Assembly (NCBI GenBank): GCA_027488415.1 | Contig: JAIYBS010000144.1 | Coordinates: forward strand, 1 to 6,687 | DNA from: Planctomycetaceae bacterium | GTDB lineage: Bacteria > Planctomycetota > Phycisphaerae > Phycisphaerales > SM1A02 | DNA: 6,687 nucleotides | Reading direction: 5' to 3' | In this document: positions 1-5,298 of the stretch, one piece after another | Layout of the letters: each line of letters starts with the position of its first letter | Numbering within the stretch: the stretch's first letter is position 1 | The notes under the pieces: generated by a model | Database searches by the model: none | Told to the model about the DNA's origin: nothing | Seen by the model: only the letters and a program-made list of their open reading frames with translations | Program-made: the position numbers and the translations under genes

Positions 1-49
1 CGTCAACGGCGCCGACCTCGGCGTGCTGCTGTCGAACTGGCGTCCCTGA
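1..49 (+). CDS. C-terminal end of a protein with a dockerin-like tail (5' partial)
   Basis: Only the last 15 codons are present, read from base 2 and ending in TGA at 47-49. They give VNGADLGVLLSNWRP. This resembles the second half of a dockerin type I / EF-hand-like repeat (V-N-G-A-D-L-G-x-L-L-x-x-W), which I know as a frequent C-terminus of large secreted proteins in Planctomycetota, especially Phycisphaerae. In such proteins the tail is thought to bind calcium or to act in sorting or anchoring. The rest of the protein lies outside the window, so its main function cannot be told. It converges on the isomerase gene with only 15 bases between the stop codons. The reading frame and stop are seen directly; the dockerin assignment rests on a very short match. 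Confidence 0.55.
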   Translation, partial: VNGADLGVLLSNWRP

Positions 50-64
50 TCGTGGTGCGCCTCG

Positions 65-535
65 TCAGGCGGTGACCTTCGACATCGTCGGCAGCGATCC
101 GACCGGGCGATCCCCCGCGCCGGTCTGCACGGCCGCGATGCGATCGACGACCTCGAGGCCCTTCGTCACCTTGCCGAAGGCCGTGTAGTTGCCGTCGAGG
201 TGCGGCGCGTCACCGAGGCAGATGAAGTACTGGCTGCCCGCGGAGTCCGGATGCGCCGACCGCGCCATCGACAGCACGCCCTTCACGTGCCTGCGGTCGT
301 TGAACTCCGCCTTCACGCGCCAGCCGGGACCGCCGGTCCCGTCGCCGGTCGGGCAGCCGCCCTGAATCACGAAGCCCGGGATCACGCGGTGGAAGCCCGT
401 GCCGTCGTAGAAGCCCTTGCGCGCGAGCGCCTGAAAGTTCTCGACGTGCGCGGGCGCGACGTCGTTCCACAGCTCGACCTCGATGGTGCCGTGGTCGGTC
501 TCGATCGTCGCGGTCGGGTACGTCGGCTTCGTCAT
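65..535 (-). CDS. Cyclophilin-type peptidyl-prolyl cis-trans isomerase (cytoplasmic, PpiB-like)
   Basis: This 156-residue single-domain cyclophilin catalyses cis-trans isomerisation of Xaa-Pro bonds during protein folding. The hallmark segment FHRVIPGFVIQGG (residues 48-60) holds the expected catalytic Arg50, Phe55 and Gln58. GVLSMAR (86-92) and GSQYFICLGDAPHLDG (100-115), followed by FGKV, complete the active-site groove. His112 stands where human cyclophilin A has Trp121, so weak cyclosporin binding would be expected. There is no signal peptide or membrane segment, so it should be cytoplasmic. The start at 535 gives the usual family N-terminus (a short lead, then ATIETDHGTIEVELW). An in-frame ATG at 559 would add eight residues. 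Neither start has a clear ribosome binding site, but a TATCGT box lies 7 bases before 535. The frame stays open further upstream only by running into the neighbouring gene. It lies 35 bases downstream of that gene on the same strand. Confidence 0.95.
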   Translation of the reverse strand: MTKPTYPTATIETDHGTIEVELWNDVAPAHVENFQALARKGFYDGTGFHRVIPGFVIQGGCPTGDGTGGPGWRVKAEFNDRRHVKGVLSMARSAHPDSAGSQYFICLGDAPHLDGNYTAFGKVTKGLEVVDRIAAVQTGAGDRPVGSLPTMSKVTA

Positions 536-542
536 GCAGCGG

Positions 543-548
543 ACGATA
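543..548 (-). promoter_or_regulatory. Possible -10 box for the isomerase gene (leaderless transcript)
   Basis: Read on the minus strand, TATCGT is followed by 7 bases and then the ATG at 535. This is the spacing expected if transcription starts at or next to the start codon. No good -35 element is visible 16-18 bases upstream. It is similar in sequence and position to the TATCAT box before gatB. Suggestive only. Confidence 0.3.
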
Positions 549-570
549 TCGCCGCGCATGCCCGGTGCGC

Positions 571-1668
571 TCACGGCGAGAGGAAGCGGTGCCTCGGGTT
601 CGGCACCGCCCGCGTCAGCAGCAGGTAGTTGCGGTCGCGGGACACGACCACCTCGCCGCTCAGGAGCCATGCCGAGCCGACCGCGGACTGGCGCACCGAC
701 CGTGCAAGCTGCTCGAGCGTGCGCGAGGGCAGGAGCTCGACCGATGCCTCGGCACCGTCCGCGCCGCCCTCGCCGGCGCGGCCCGTGTCGAACCGCGCGC
801 GCCACGCGCCGGTCACCGGATCGCGCAGCACCGAGGCGCGGCGGTCCTGGAATCGCGTTCCCGCGGGCAGCAGGAAGCGCCGCTCGGCGGCGTCGACGGG
901 GCGCTTGATGCCGGTCCCCGTTCCCGAGGAGGCGATGCCCGCGTCGAGGCGACGCTCAAGCTGCTCGGCGAGCCCGTCGTCGAGGCCCGGGAAGACCGCG
1001 GGGTTCGGCTCGTGCGCGAGGTGGTCCTGCGGAACGTCGCGGACCGGCATCGACCGCATCTCGCCGGCCGCGCGGTCGGCATAGGCGTCGATGCGCGGCG
1101 CGCGCGGGCCTTCGCCCGCCGGGCGCGGCGGCTGCAGCTCGCGCGGCGCGATGCGCGCGAGCATGCCGGGCGGCGGCTGCGTCCGCAGCGCGACGACCGC
1201 GACGGGCAGCAGGTACGCGTCGCCGCCGAACTCGTAGACCTCGCCGGACACCTCGAACCGCGACGGCGAGTCCGCGCGCGGGTCGTCGATGATCGCCTTC
1301 ACGTCGTCGACCGGATCGCAGGGCATCGCGATCAGCGATCGGCGCACCGATGCGGAGGCGCCGTCCTGGAAGCGGAAGACGAGCAGGCCGGGATGGCGAA
1401 GCGAGCGCGCGAAGTAGCCCGGCACGCCGTTGAGCAGCACGCCCTCGCGAAGCGCCGCCGACGACTGGCGCGCCTTCGGTGCGCGGTCCGCATCATTTGG
1501 ATCCTCCGACGGGGCCAGCATCCCGCCGCCCGCGAACGGGTCTTGCCGGTCCGGCGACTGCGTCTGCCCATGGCACGGACTCGCCGCGAGGGCGATAAGC
1601 AGCGTGAGCGGGGCGATGGCGTACGTGGTGGGCATCCGCGGGACGGGGAAGTGGCCGATTCGTGCCAT
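571..1668 (-). CDS. Unrecognised exported protein with two copies of one domain
   Basis: I do not recognise this 365-residue protein. With the start at 1668, residues 1-34 look like a Sec signal peptide: two arginines, then hydrophobic APLTLLIALAAS, then a polar, Pro/Gln/Asp-rich stretch. A Cys follows the hydrophobic core, but Pro precedes it, so it is not a convincing lipobox. The mature part has two related units, residues about 74-161 and 263-355. Each begins with a short Leu-rich strand and ends in SGEV, then about seven residues, then YLL (FEVSGEVYEFGGDAYLLP and WLLSGEVVVSRDRNYLLL). They are joined by a Pro/Arg-rich linker with a charged LAEQLERRLD helix. An ATG at 1635 is an alternative start, but its signal peptide would lack the basic n-region. 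GGGAAG lies close before 1668. It precedes the isomerase gene and may share a transcript with it. An exported or periplasmic location is inferred; the function is unknown. Confidence 0.8.
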   Translation of the reverse strand: MARIGHFPVPRMPTTYAIAPLTLLIALAASPCHGQTQSPDRQDPFAGGGMLAPSEDPNDADRAPKARQSSAALREGVLLNGVPGYFARSLRHPGLLVFRFQDGASASVRRSLIAMPCDPVDDVKAIIDDPRADSPSRFEVSGEVYEFGGDAYLLPVAVVALRTQPPPGMLARIAPRELQPPRPAGEGPRAPRIDAYADRAAGEMRSMPVRDVPQDHLAHEPNPAVFPGLDDGLAEQLERRLDAGIASSGTGTGIKRPVDAAERRFLLPAGTRFQDRRASVLRDPVTGAWRARFDTGRAGEGGADGAEASVELLPSRTLEQLARSVRQSAVGSAWLLSGEVVVSRDRNYLLLTRAVPNPRHRFLSP

Positions 1669-1695
1669 TCTTCCCGGTGCACGCCGCCGGCCGCG

Positions 1696-1727
1696 TTGAC
1701 GGCGGTGGGGCGCTGTGCCACTATACG
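1696..1727 (+). promoter_or_regulatory. Probable promoter of the tRNA-Cys gene
   Basis: TTGACG (1696-1701, five of six matches to the -35 consensus) is followed by CTATAC/TATACG (1721-1727) in the only AT-rich patch ahead of the tRNA. The spacer is 19-20 bases, longer than the preferred 17. Transcription would start around 1733-1735, just ahead of the mature 5' end at 1737. Position supports it; spacing weakens it. Confidence 0.4.
1720..1725 (-). promoter_or_regulatory. Possible -10 box for the exported-protein gene
   Basis: On the minus strand this reads TATAGT, five of six matches to the sigma-70 -10 consensus. It lies about 50 bases before the start at 1668. A matching -35 would fall inside the tRNA gene, and none is evident. 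It overlaps the proposed -10 of the divergent tRNA promoter, so the same small AT-rich patch may serve both directions. Confidence 0.3.
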
Positions 1728-1736
1728 AGTTCGGCC

Positions 1737-1810
1737 GGCCGCGTACCCAAGTGGCCTAAGGGGACGGATTGCAAATCCGTTATTCGTGGGTTCAAATCCC
1801 ACCGCGGCCT
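1737..1810 (+). tRNA. tRNA-Cys (GCA anticodon)
   Basis: A complete 74-base cloverleaf can be folded by hand. The acceptor stem pairs ggccgcg (1737-1743) with cgcggcc (1803-1809), all seven pairs. The D arm is ccc/ggg (1746-1762). The anticodon stem pairs acgga with tccgt, with loop ttGCAaa, anticodon at 1771-1773. The T stem pairs gtggg with cccac. The discriminator base is T (U73), the identity element of cysteine tRNAs. The T loop reads TTCAAAT, with A at position 57 rather than the more common G. CCA is not encoded; T residues follow directly, so CCA must be added after transcription. It is a single gene, divergent from the exported-protein gene. Confidence 0.96.
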
Positions 1811-1820
1811 TTTCGCTCGC

Positions 1821-1852
1821 CCGGCGCGGCGCCCTGACGGGCGGCGCGCCGG
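1821..1852 (+). terminator. Strong stem-loop just after tRNA-Cys, possible terminator
   Basis: Bases 1821-1834 pair with 1839-1852 over 14 positions with a single G-G mismatch, around a TGAC loop. The stem starts 11 bases after the tRNA. No T-run follows it; a TTTT lies before it at 1810-1813. It is therefore not a textbook intrinsic terminator, but it could stop or protect the tRNA transcript. It could also be part of a larger structured RNA. Confidence 0.35.
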
Positions 1853-1959
1853 CTCGCTTCAGGGCCGCGGTGCGGCCCGGGCGTTGCCCGGTCCGCGGCC
1901 CGCGCTTCGCGCGTGCCTGGGCTTCGCCGCCCTTCCGGCGTCAAATCCCCTCGGGCGCG

Positions 1960-1988
1960 GCGCAGCGCTGCTTTCGCAGCGGCTGCGC
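1960..1988. repeat. 12-bp stem-loop with one bulge
   Basis: GCGCAG + CGCTGC (1960-1971) pairs with GCAGCG + CTGCGC (1976-1981 and 1983-1988). The loop is TTTC and there is one bulged G at 1982. It is the most regular hairpin in the gap between the tRNA and the cyclase gene. No T-run follows it. Confidence 0.5.
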
Positions 1989-2022
1989 GCTCCGGGCGCC
2001 GGTGGACGGGAATGCGTTGCGG

Positions 2023-2036
2023 TTTCGCTTGCGAAA
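2023..2036. promoter_or_regulatory. Perfect palindrome TTTCGC-TT-GCGAAA, possible operator
   Basis: Two 6-base arms are separated by 2 bases, too tight for a good RNA hairpin but typical of a dimeric repressor site. It sits about 80 bases before the preferred start of the GAF-GGDEF gene, in the less GC-rich leader. No promoter can be placed around it with confidence: TTGCGA at 2029-2034 is a poor -35 candidate overlapping the site. The regulator is unknown. Confidence 0.3.
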
Positions 2037-2117
2037 TGTGGGGAATGGTGTCACGCTATGGCATTCCCGGGCGTATGCCTCGGGCAGTCCATGCAGGCAA
2101 CGCGAAGATCCGATTCC

Positions 2118-3155
2118 GTGACGGAGCAGCAGCGGCTCGAGGCGATCGAGCGCATGGCGCTCCTGTACACGCCCGCCGAGGAGTGCTTCGACCGCGTGAC
2201 CCGGCTCGCGGCGCGGCTCTTCTCGGCGCCGATCGCGACCTTCACGGTCGTCGGCGAGCGGAACGTGTGGTTCAAGTCGCGCTTCGGCACCGAGCTCAGC
2301 GAGGTCACCCGCGACGACGGGTTCTCGTCGGTCGTCATCCGTTCCGCCGGGCCGCTCGTCGTGCAGGATGCGCTCGCGGACCCGCGCTTCGCGCGCTGCG
2401 GGCTCGTCGTGAACGCTCCCTACGCCCGCTTCTACGCCGGCATCGCGATCCGCTCGCCCGAGGGTGCGCGGGTCGGCGCGCTCGGCGTCATCGACAACCA
2501 GCCCCGAACGATCGCGGACCAGGAGCTGACGTTCCTGCGCGACCTCGCGTCCATCGTCGAGGACGAGCTTCACCGGCGCCAGCTCGCGCAGGTGCACGGC
2601 GACATGATCCGCGAGCTCGGCGAGGCGCGCCGGCGCTCGATGGTCGACCCGCTGACGAGCGTCTGGAACCGTGCCGGGCTCGACACGATCCTCACCCGCG
2701 AGCTCGATGCCGCCGGCATGCGCGGCTCGGAGCTCTCGGTCGCGATGGTCGACCTCGACCACTTCAAGGGCGTGAACGACCGCTTCGGCCACGCCGTCGG
2801 CGACACCGTGCTCTGCGAGGTCGCGCGCCGCCTGCGCGTGGCCGCCCGCCCGGTCGACTCGGTCGCGCGCTACGGTGGCGAGGAGTTCGTCGTCGTGCTG
2901 CCCGGCTGCGGCGCGCGCGACGTGCAGAGGGTCGCGCAGCGGCTCCGCGGCCGGATCGCGGACGCCCCCGTCGTCGTCGGCCAGTCGCTGCAGCTCGACG
3001 TGACCGCGTCGATCGGCATCGCCACCGCCGAGCCAGGCGAGCCGGCGAGCGTCCTGCTGACGCGCGCCGACGTCGCGCTCTACGACGCCAAGCGCAACGG
3101 CCGCGACCAGGTCGTGATCGCGCAGCCGTCGATGCGCGCGCCCGGTCCCCGCTGA
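2118..3155 (+). CDS. GAF-GGDEF diguanylate cyclase
   Basis: This 345-residue soluble protein should make cyclic di-GMP from two GTP. An N-terminal GAF domain (about residues 24-145; FDRVTRLAARLF, then VWFKSRFG) probably senses a small ligand or redox state. A short helical linker (146-175) leads to the GGDEF domain (175-335). That domain has DPLTSVWNR (177-185), metal-binding DLDHFKGVND (212-221) and active-site GGEEF (253-257). An RxxD inhibitory site (Arg244-Asp247) lies exactly five residues before GGEEF, so product inhibition should be intact. No membrane segment, EAL or HD domain is visible. I chose GTG at 2118 because this protein family usually starts near that point, GAAGA lies 9 bases upstream, and codon use changes there: codons from 2058 to 2117 (gta, cga, aga, gat) are unlike the rest. 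In-frame ATGs at 2058 and 2091 are alternatives. The signal sensed is unknown. Confidence 0.9.
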   Translation: MTEQQRLEAIERMALLYTPAEECFDRVTRLAARLFSAPIATFTVVGERNVWFKSRFGTELSEVTRDDGFSSVVIRSAGPLVVQDALADPRFARCGLVVNAPYARFYAGIAIRSPEGARVGALGVIDNQPRTIADQELTFLRDLASIVEDELHRRQLAQVHGDMIRELGEARRRSMVDPLTSVWNRAGLDTILTRELDAAGMRGSELSVAMVDLDHFKGVNDRFGHAVGDTVLCEVARRLRVAARPVDSVARYGGEEFVVVLPGCGARDVQRVAQRLRGRIADAPVVVGQSLQLDVTASIGIATAEPGEPASVLLTRADVALYDAKRNGRDQVVIAQPSMRAPGPR

Positions 3156-3193
3156 GCGCCCGCGCCGCGCGCATCGGCTCGTCCGGCGACCCG

Positions 3194-3199
3194 TATCAT
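3194..3199 (+). promoter_or_regulatory. Possible -10 box for gatB (leaderless transcript)
   Basis: TATCAT matches the -10 consensus at five of six positions and is followed by 6 bases and then the gatB ATG at 3206. Transcription would begin at the start codon itself, which would also explain why no Shine-Dalgarno sequence is seen there. No clear -35 is visible. Confidence 0.4.
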
Positions 3200-3205
3200 C
3201 CGGCG

Positions 3206-4732
3206 ATGCCCGCAGCACGCACCGCGGCCGTCAAGAGCCTGCGCCTGAAGGTCGGCCTCGAGATCCACGTCGAGCTCGCGACGCGGAGCAAGATGTTCAC
3301 GCGCGCCGGCAGCCCCGGCAACGCCGAGTTCTACGACCGCGAGCCGAACTCGCTGGTCACGCCGACCGTCGCCGCGCTCCCGGGCACGCTCCCGGTGATG
3401 AACCGGCGCGCCGTCGAGATGAGCATGATGGTGGGCCTCGCGCTCGGCTGCTCGATCGCGCGGCGCTCCAAGTGGGACCGCAAGAACTACTACTACCCCG
3501 ACCTCCCGAAGGGGTACCAGATCAGCCAGTACGACCTGCCGCTCTGCCACGACGGCGCGTACGAGCTCGCGCTCCCGTCCGGCGGCCCGAGGCGCATCGG
3601 CATCATCCGCGCGCACCTCGAGGAGGACACCGGCAAGCTCGGCCACGAGCTTCCGGGCGGGTTCCATTACGAGGGATCGCTCGTCGACCTGAACCGCGCC
3701 GGCACGCCGCTCCTCGAGATCGTCACCGCGCAGGACTTCGACAGCGCCGCGGACGTGGTCGCCTTCGCGCAGGAGCTGCGCGGGATCTGCCGGTTCCTCG
3801 GCGTCACCGAGGGAATCATGCAGAAGGGCCACATGCGGTTCGAGCCCAACATCAACGTGATCGCCGAGCTCGAGGACGGCACGGTCGTGAAGACCCCGGT
3901 CGTCGAGGTGAAGAACCTGAACTCCTTCAAGGCGCTGCGCGGCGCGATCGAGTACGAGCTCGGCGCGCAGCTCGACCGGTGGCGCGAGGACGGCAAGGTG
4001 ATGGGCCCGGGCGCCAAGAGCACGCGGGGCTGGGACGACGTGAGGTGCGTCACCGTCCTGCAGCGCGAGAAGGAGGACGCGCACGACTACCGCTACTTCC
4101 CCGACCCCGACCTGGTGCCGGTGGTGGTGGACGATGCGTGGCTCTCGAAGGTGCGCGCCGAGATCCCCGAGCTGCCCGCGGTCCGCCGCGCCCGCTACGT
4201 GGGCGAGTACGGACTCGAGCAGAAGGATGCGGCCGCGCTCGTCGAGGACCGCGACCCGTGCATCTTCTTCGAGTCGTGCGTCGCCGCGCTCGGCGGCGGC
4301 GCGAAGGCCGGGTACGCCGCCGGCAAGTTCCTCCTGAACCAGCTCGCGAAGCGCGCGAACGAGCAGGGCGTGGGCCTCCACGAGGCGGGGCTCTCGGCCG
4401 CGCAGGTCGCGGGAATCGTCTCGCTCCGCGAGGCGGGTGCGCTCGGCGCGCAGAACGTGGACGCGCTGGTCGCCGCGCTCGCCGGCACGCCGGACGACGC
4501 GAAGGCCGCCGCGGAGCGCGCGGGCCTGCTCGTGGTCCGCGACGACGCCGCGCTCGACCGCTGGATCGACGAGGCCGTGGCCGCGAACCCGCAGGCCGCC
4601 GCCGACGTTCGCGCCGGCAAGATGGCCGCGATCGGCCGCATCGTCGGCGCGGTGATGAAGCTCGCGGGGGGCAAGGTCGACGCCAAGACCGTCAACGAAC
4701 GGATCGTCTCAAGACTGAAGGAAGGTGCATGA
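3206..4732 (+). CDS. gatB: Aspartyl/glutamyl-tRNA(Asn/Gln) amidotransferase subunit B
   Basis: GatB is the kinase/transamidation subunit of the GatCAB complex, which turns Glu-tRNA(Gln) or Asp-tRNA(Asn) into the correctly charged species in the cytoplasm. The length (508 residues) is near the usual size. Family marks run in order: VGLEIHVEL (16-24), YYYPDLPKGYQISQYDLPL (95-113), the signature VDLNRAGTPLLEI (160-172), EVKNLNSF (234-241), YRYFPDPDLVPV (295-306) and a YqeY-like helical tail ending GAVMKLAGGKVDAKTVNE (481-498). In place of the common RCD-N segment it has RFEPNINV (211-218), a variant I associate with planctomycetes. gatA and gatC are not adjacent. The ATG at 3206 lacks a Shine-Dalgarno sequence, but TATCAT 6 bases before it suggests a leaderless mRNA. 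Its stop overlaps the start of the next gene, and it heads a three-gene operon. Confidence 0.97.
   Translation: MPAARTAAVKSLRLKVGLEIHVELATRSKMFTRAGSPGNAEFYDREPNSLVTPTVAALPGTLPVMNRRAVEMSMMVGLALGCSIARRSKWDRKNYYYPDLPKGYQISQYDLPLCHDGAYELALPSGGPRRIGIIRAHLEEDTGKLGHELPGGFHYEGSLVDLNRAGTPLLEIVTAQDFDSAADVVAFAQELRGICRFLGVTEGIMQKGHMRFEPNINVIAELEDGTVVKTPVVEVKNLNSFKALRGAIEYELGAQLDRWREDGKVMGPGAKSTRGWDDVRCVTVLQREKEDAHDYRYFPDPDLVPVVVDDAWLSKVRAEIPELPAVRRARYVGEYGLEQKDAAALVEDRDPCIFFESCVAALGGGAKAGYAAGKFLLNQLAKRANEQGVGLHEAGLSAAQVAGIVSLREAGALGAQNVDALVAALAGTPDDAKAAAERAGLLVVRDDAALDRWIDEAVAANPQAAADVRAGKMAAIGRIVGAVMKLAGGKVDAKTVNERIVSRLKEGA
4717..4725 (+). promoter_or_regulatory. Ribosome binding site of the phosphoribosyltransferase gene
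   Basis: GAAGGAAGG, at the end of gatB, is a strong purine-rich site. Two adjacent in-frame ATGs follow at 4729 and 4732. GAAGGA lies 6 bases before the first and GGAAGG 6 bases before the second, so the site does not settle which is used. Either one overlaps the gatB stop. Confidence 0.6.
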
Positions 4733-5298
4733 TGGGCGCAAGCTCCCCCGCCGCGCGCGCGACGCTCGGCCGAGTCCTCGTCTCGCAGCAGTCGATCGCG
4801 GAGCGCATGCCGACGCTCGCGCGCGAGATTGTCGCCTGGCTCGGCGACGGCGACGACGAGGTGGTGATCGTGCCGGTCATGACCGGCGCGTTCATCTTCG
4901 CCGCCGACCTAGTGCGGCTCCTGCCGATGCGGATGCGCATCACGCTCGCCGCGGTGTCGAGCTACCCGGGCGCGTCGACCTCGAGCCAGGGCGTTCGCCC
5001 GATCGGCAACCTGCCCGCGAGGCTCGACGGGCGTCGCGTGCTGCTCGTGGACGACATCCTCGACTCGGGCAACACGCTCAACTTCCTGCGCAAGGAGTTC
5101 GCCGCGCAGAAGCCGGCGCGGTTCGCCACCGCGGTGCTGCTGCGCAAGACCACCGAGGTCGCGATGCGCACCCCGTGCGAGTTCGTGGGCTTCGACATCC
5201 CCGACGAGTTCGTCGTCGGCTGCGGCCTCGACTACGACGGCTGCTTCCGGAACCTGCCCGACGTGCGGGTGCTGCACCCCGAGGGATCCGCCACGTGA
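4729..5298 (+). CDS. hpt: Hypoxanthine phosphoribosyltransferase (purine salvage)
   Basis: This 189-residue type I phosphoribosyltransferase should join hypoxanthine (and often guanine) to PRPP, giving IMP or GMP in the cytoplasm. The PRPP loop VLLVDDILDSGNTL (104-117) is intact, with Asp112 matching the human catalytic Asp137. Lys140 aligns with human Lys165, which contacts the purine, and FVGFDIPDEFVVGCGLDYDGCFRNLP (152-177) is the characteristic C-terminal segment, Asp168 matching the metal ligand Asp193. The flexible-loop start AVSSY (75-79) is present. The human LKG loop residue Lys68 is Thr52 here (VMTGA). The start at 4729 overlaps the gatB stop as ATGA; ATG at 4732 is one codon shorter and equally likely. 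Its own stop overlaps the next gene. Purine specificity is inferred from the family; guanine or xanthine use cannot be excluded. Confidence 0.93.
   Translation: MMGASSPAARATLGRVLVSQQSIAERMPTLAREIVAWLGDGDDEVVIVPVMTGAFIFAADLVRLLPMRMRITLAAVSSYPGASTSSQGVRPIGNLPARLDGRRVLLVDDILDSGNTLNFLRKEFAAQKPARFATAVLLRKTTEVAMRTPCEFVGFDIPDEFVVGCGLDYDGCFRNLPDVRVLHPEGSAT
5281..5286 (+). promoter_or_regulatory. Ribosome binding site supporting the GTG start of the PH-domain gene
   Basis: GAGGGA lies 8 bases before GTG at 5295, inside the end of the phosphoribosyltransferase gene. It supports the overlapping GTGA start over any later codon. Confidence 0.6.

Larger units (their letters stand above)
1811..2117. other. 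Gene-free, hairpin-rich intergenic region
   Basis: I see no convincing gene in these 307 bases. Open frames cross it, but they have no start site or recognisable protein, and some run straight through the tRNA. Besides the stem-loops at 1821-1852 and 1960-1988, there are short hairpins: 1877-1882 with 1886-1891, possibly enclosed by CCGCGG at 1865-1870 and 1893-1898; 1901-1905 with 1909-1913; and 1925-1929 with 1936-1940. TTCGC recurs five times, several times in or next to a loop. From about 2011 the sequence becomes less GC-rich, as expected for a promoter or leader region ahead of the cyclase gene. Whether this is a structured RNA, a terminator cluster or a decayed repeat cannot be decided from sequence alone. 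Confidence 0.5.

Noticed and set aside
536..805. N-terminal extension of the isomerase reading frame to base 805
   Set aside because: The extension lies inside the neighbouring gene in another frame, is Arg/Ala-rich and lacks cyclophilin features. The cyclophilin domain is complete from 535.
1792..1949. TCAAATCCC repeated in the tRNA T arm (1792-1800) and at 1941-1949, as an integration scar
   Set aside because: The match is only 9 bases and does not continue into the tRNA 3' end, as an attachment-site duplication should. No integrase or foreign genes lie between.
1662..2117. Long upstream extension of the cyclase frame
   Set aside because: It runs through the tRNA gene and the hairpin region, and homology and codon use begin near 2118.
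565..2121. Long + strand open frame opposite the exported-protein gene and through the tRNA
   Set aside because: It is antisense to a gene with a signal peptide and repeated domain, passes through a complete tRNA-Cys, and has an Arg/Ala-rich composition typical of frames that stay open by GC bias.
1941..3218. 425-codon minus-strand open frame opposite the diguanylate cyclase
   Set aside because: It is a mirror frame of a well-recognised gene, rich in Arg/Asp/Ala/His with no recognisable motif.
3080..4381. 433-codon minus-strand open frame opposite gatB
   Set aside because: It is antisense to a clear gatB, rich in Val/Arg/Leu/Asp with no domain. It is explained by high GC and the third-position bias of gatB.
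3472..4728. Extension of the phosphoribosyltransferase frame back through gatB
   Set aside because: It overlaps gatB in another frame with Arg/Pro-rich low-complexity sequence. A strong ribosome binding site and ATG mark the true start at 4729/4732.
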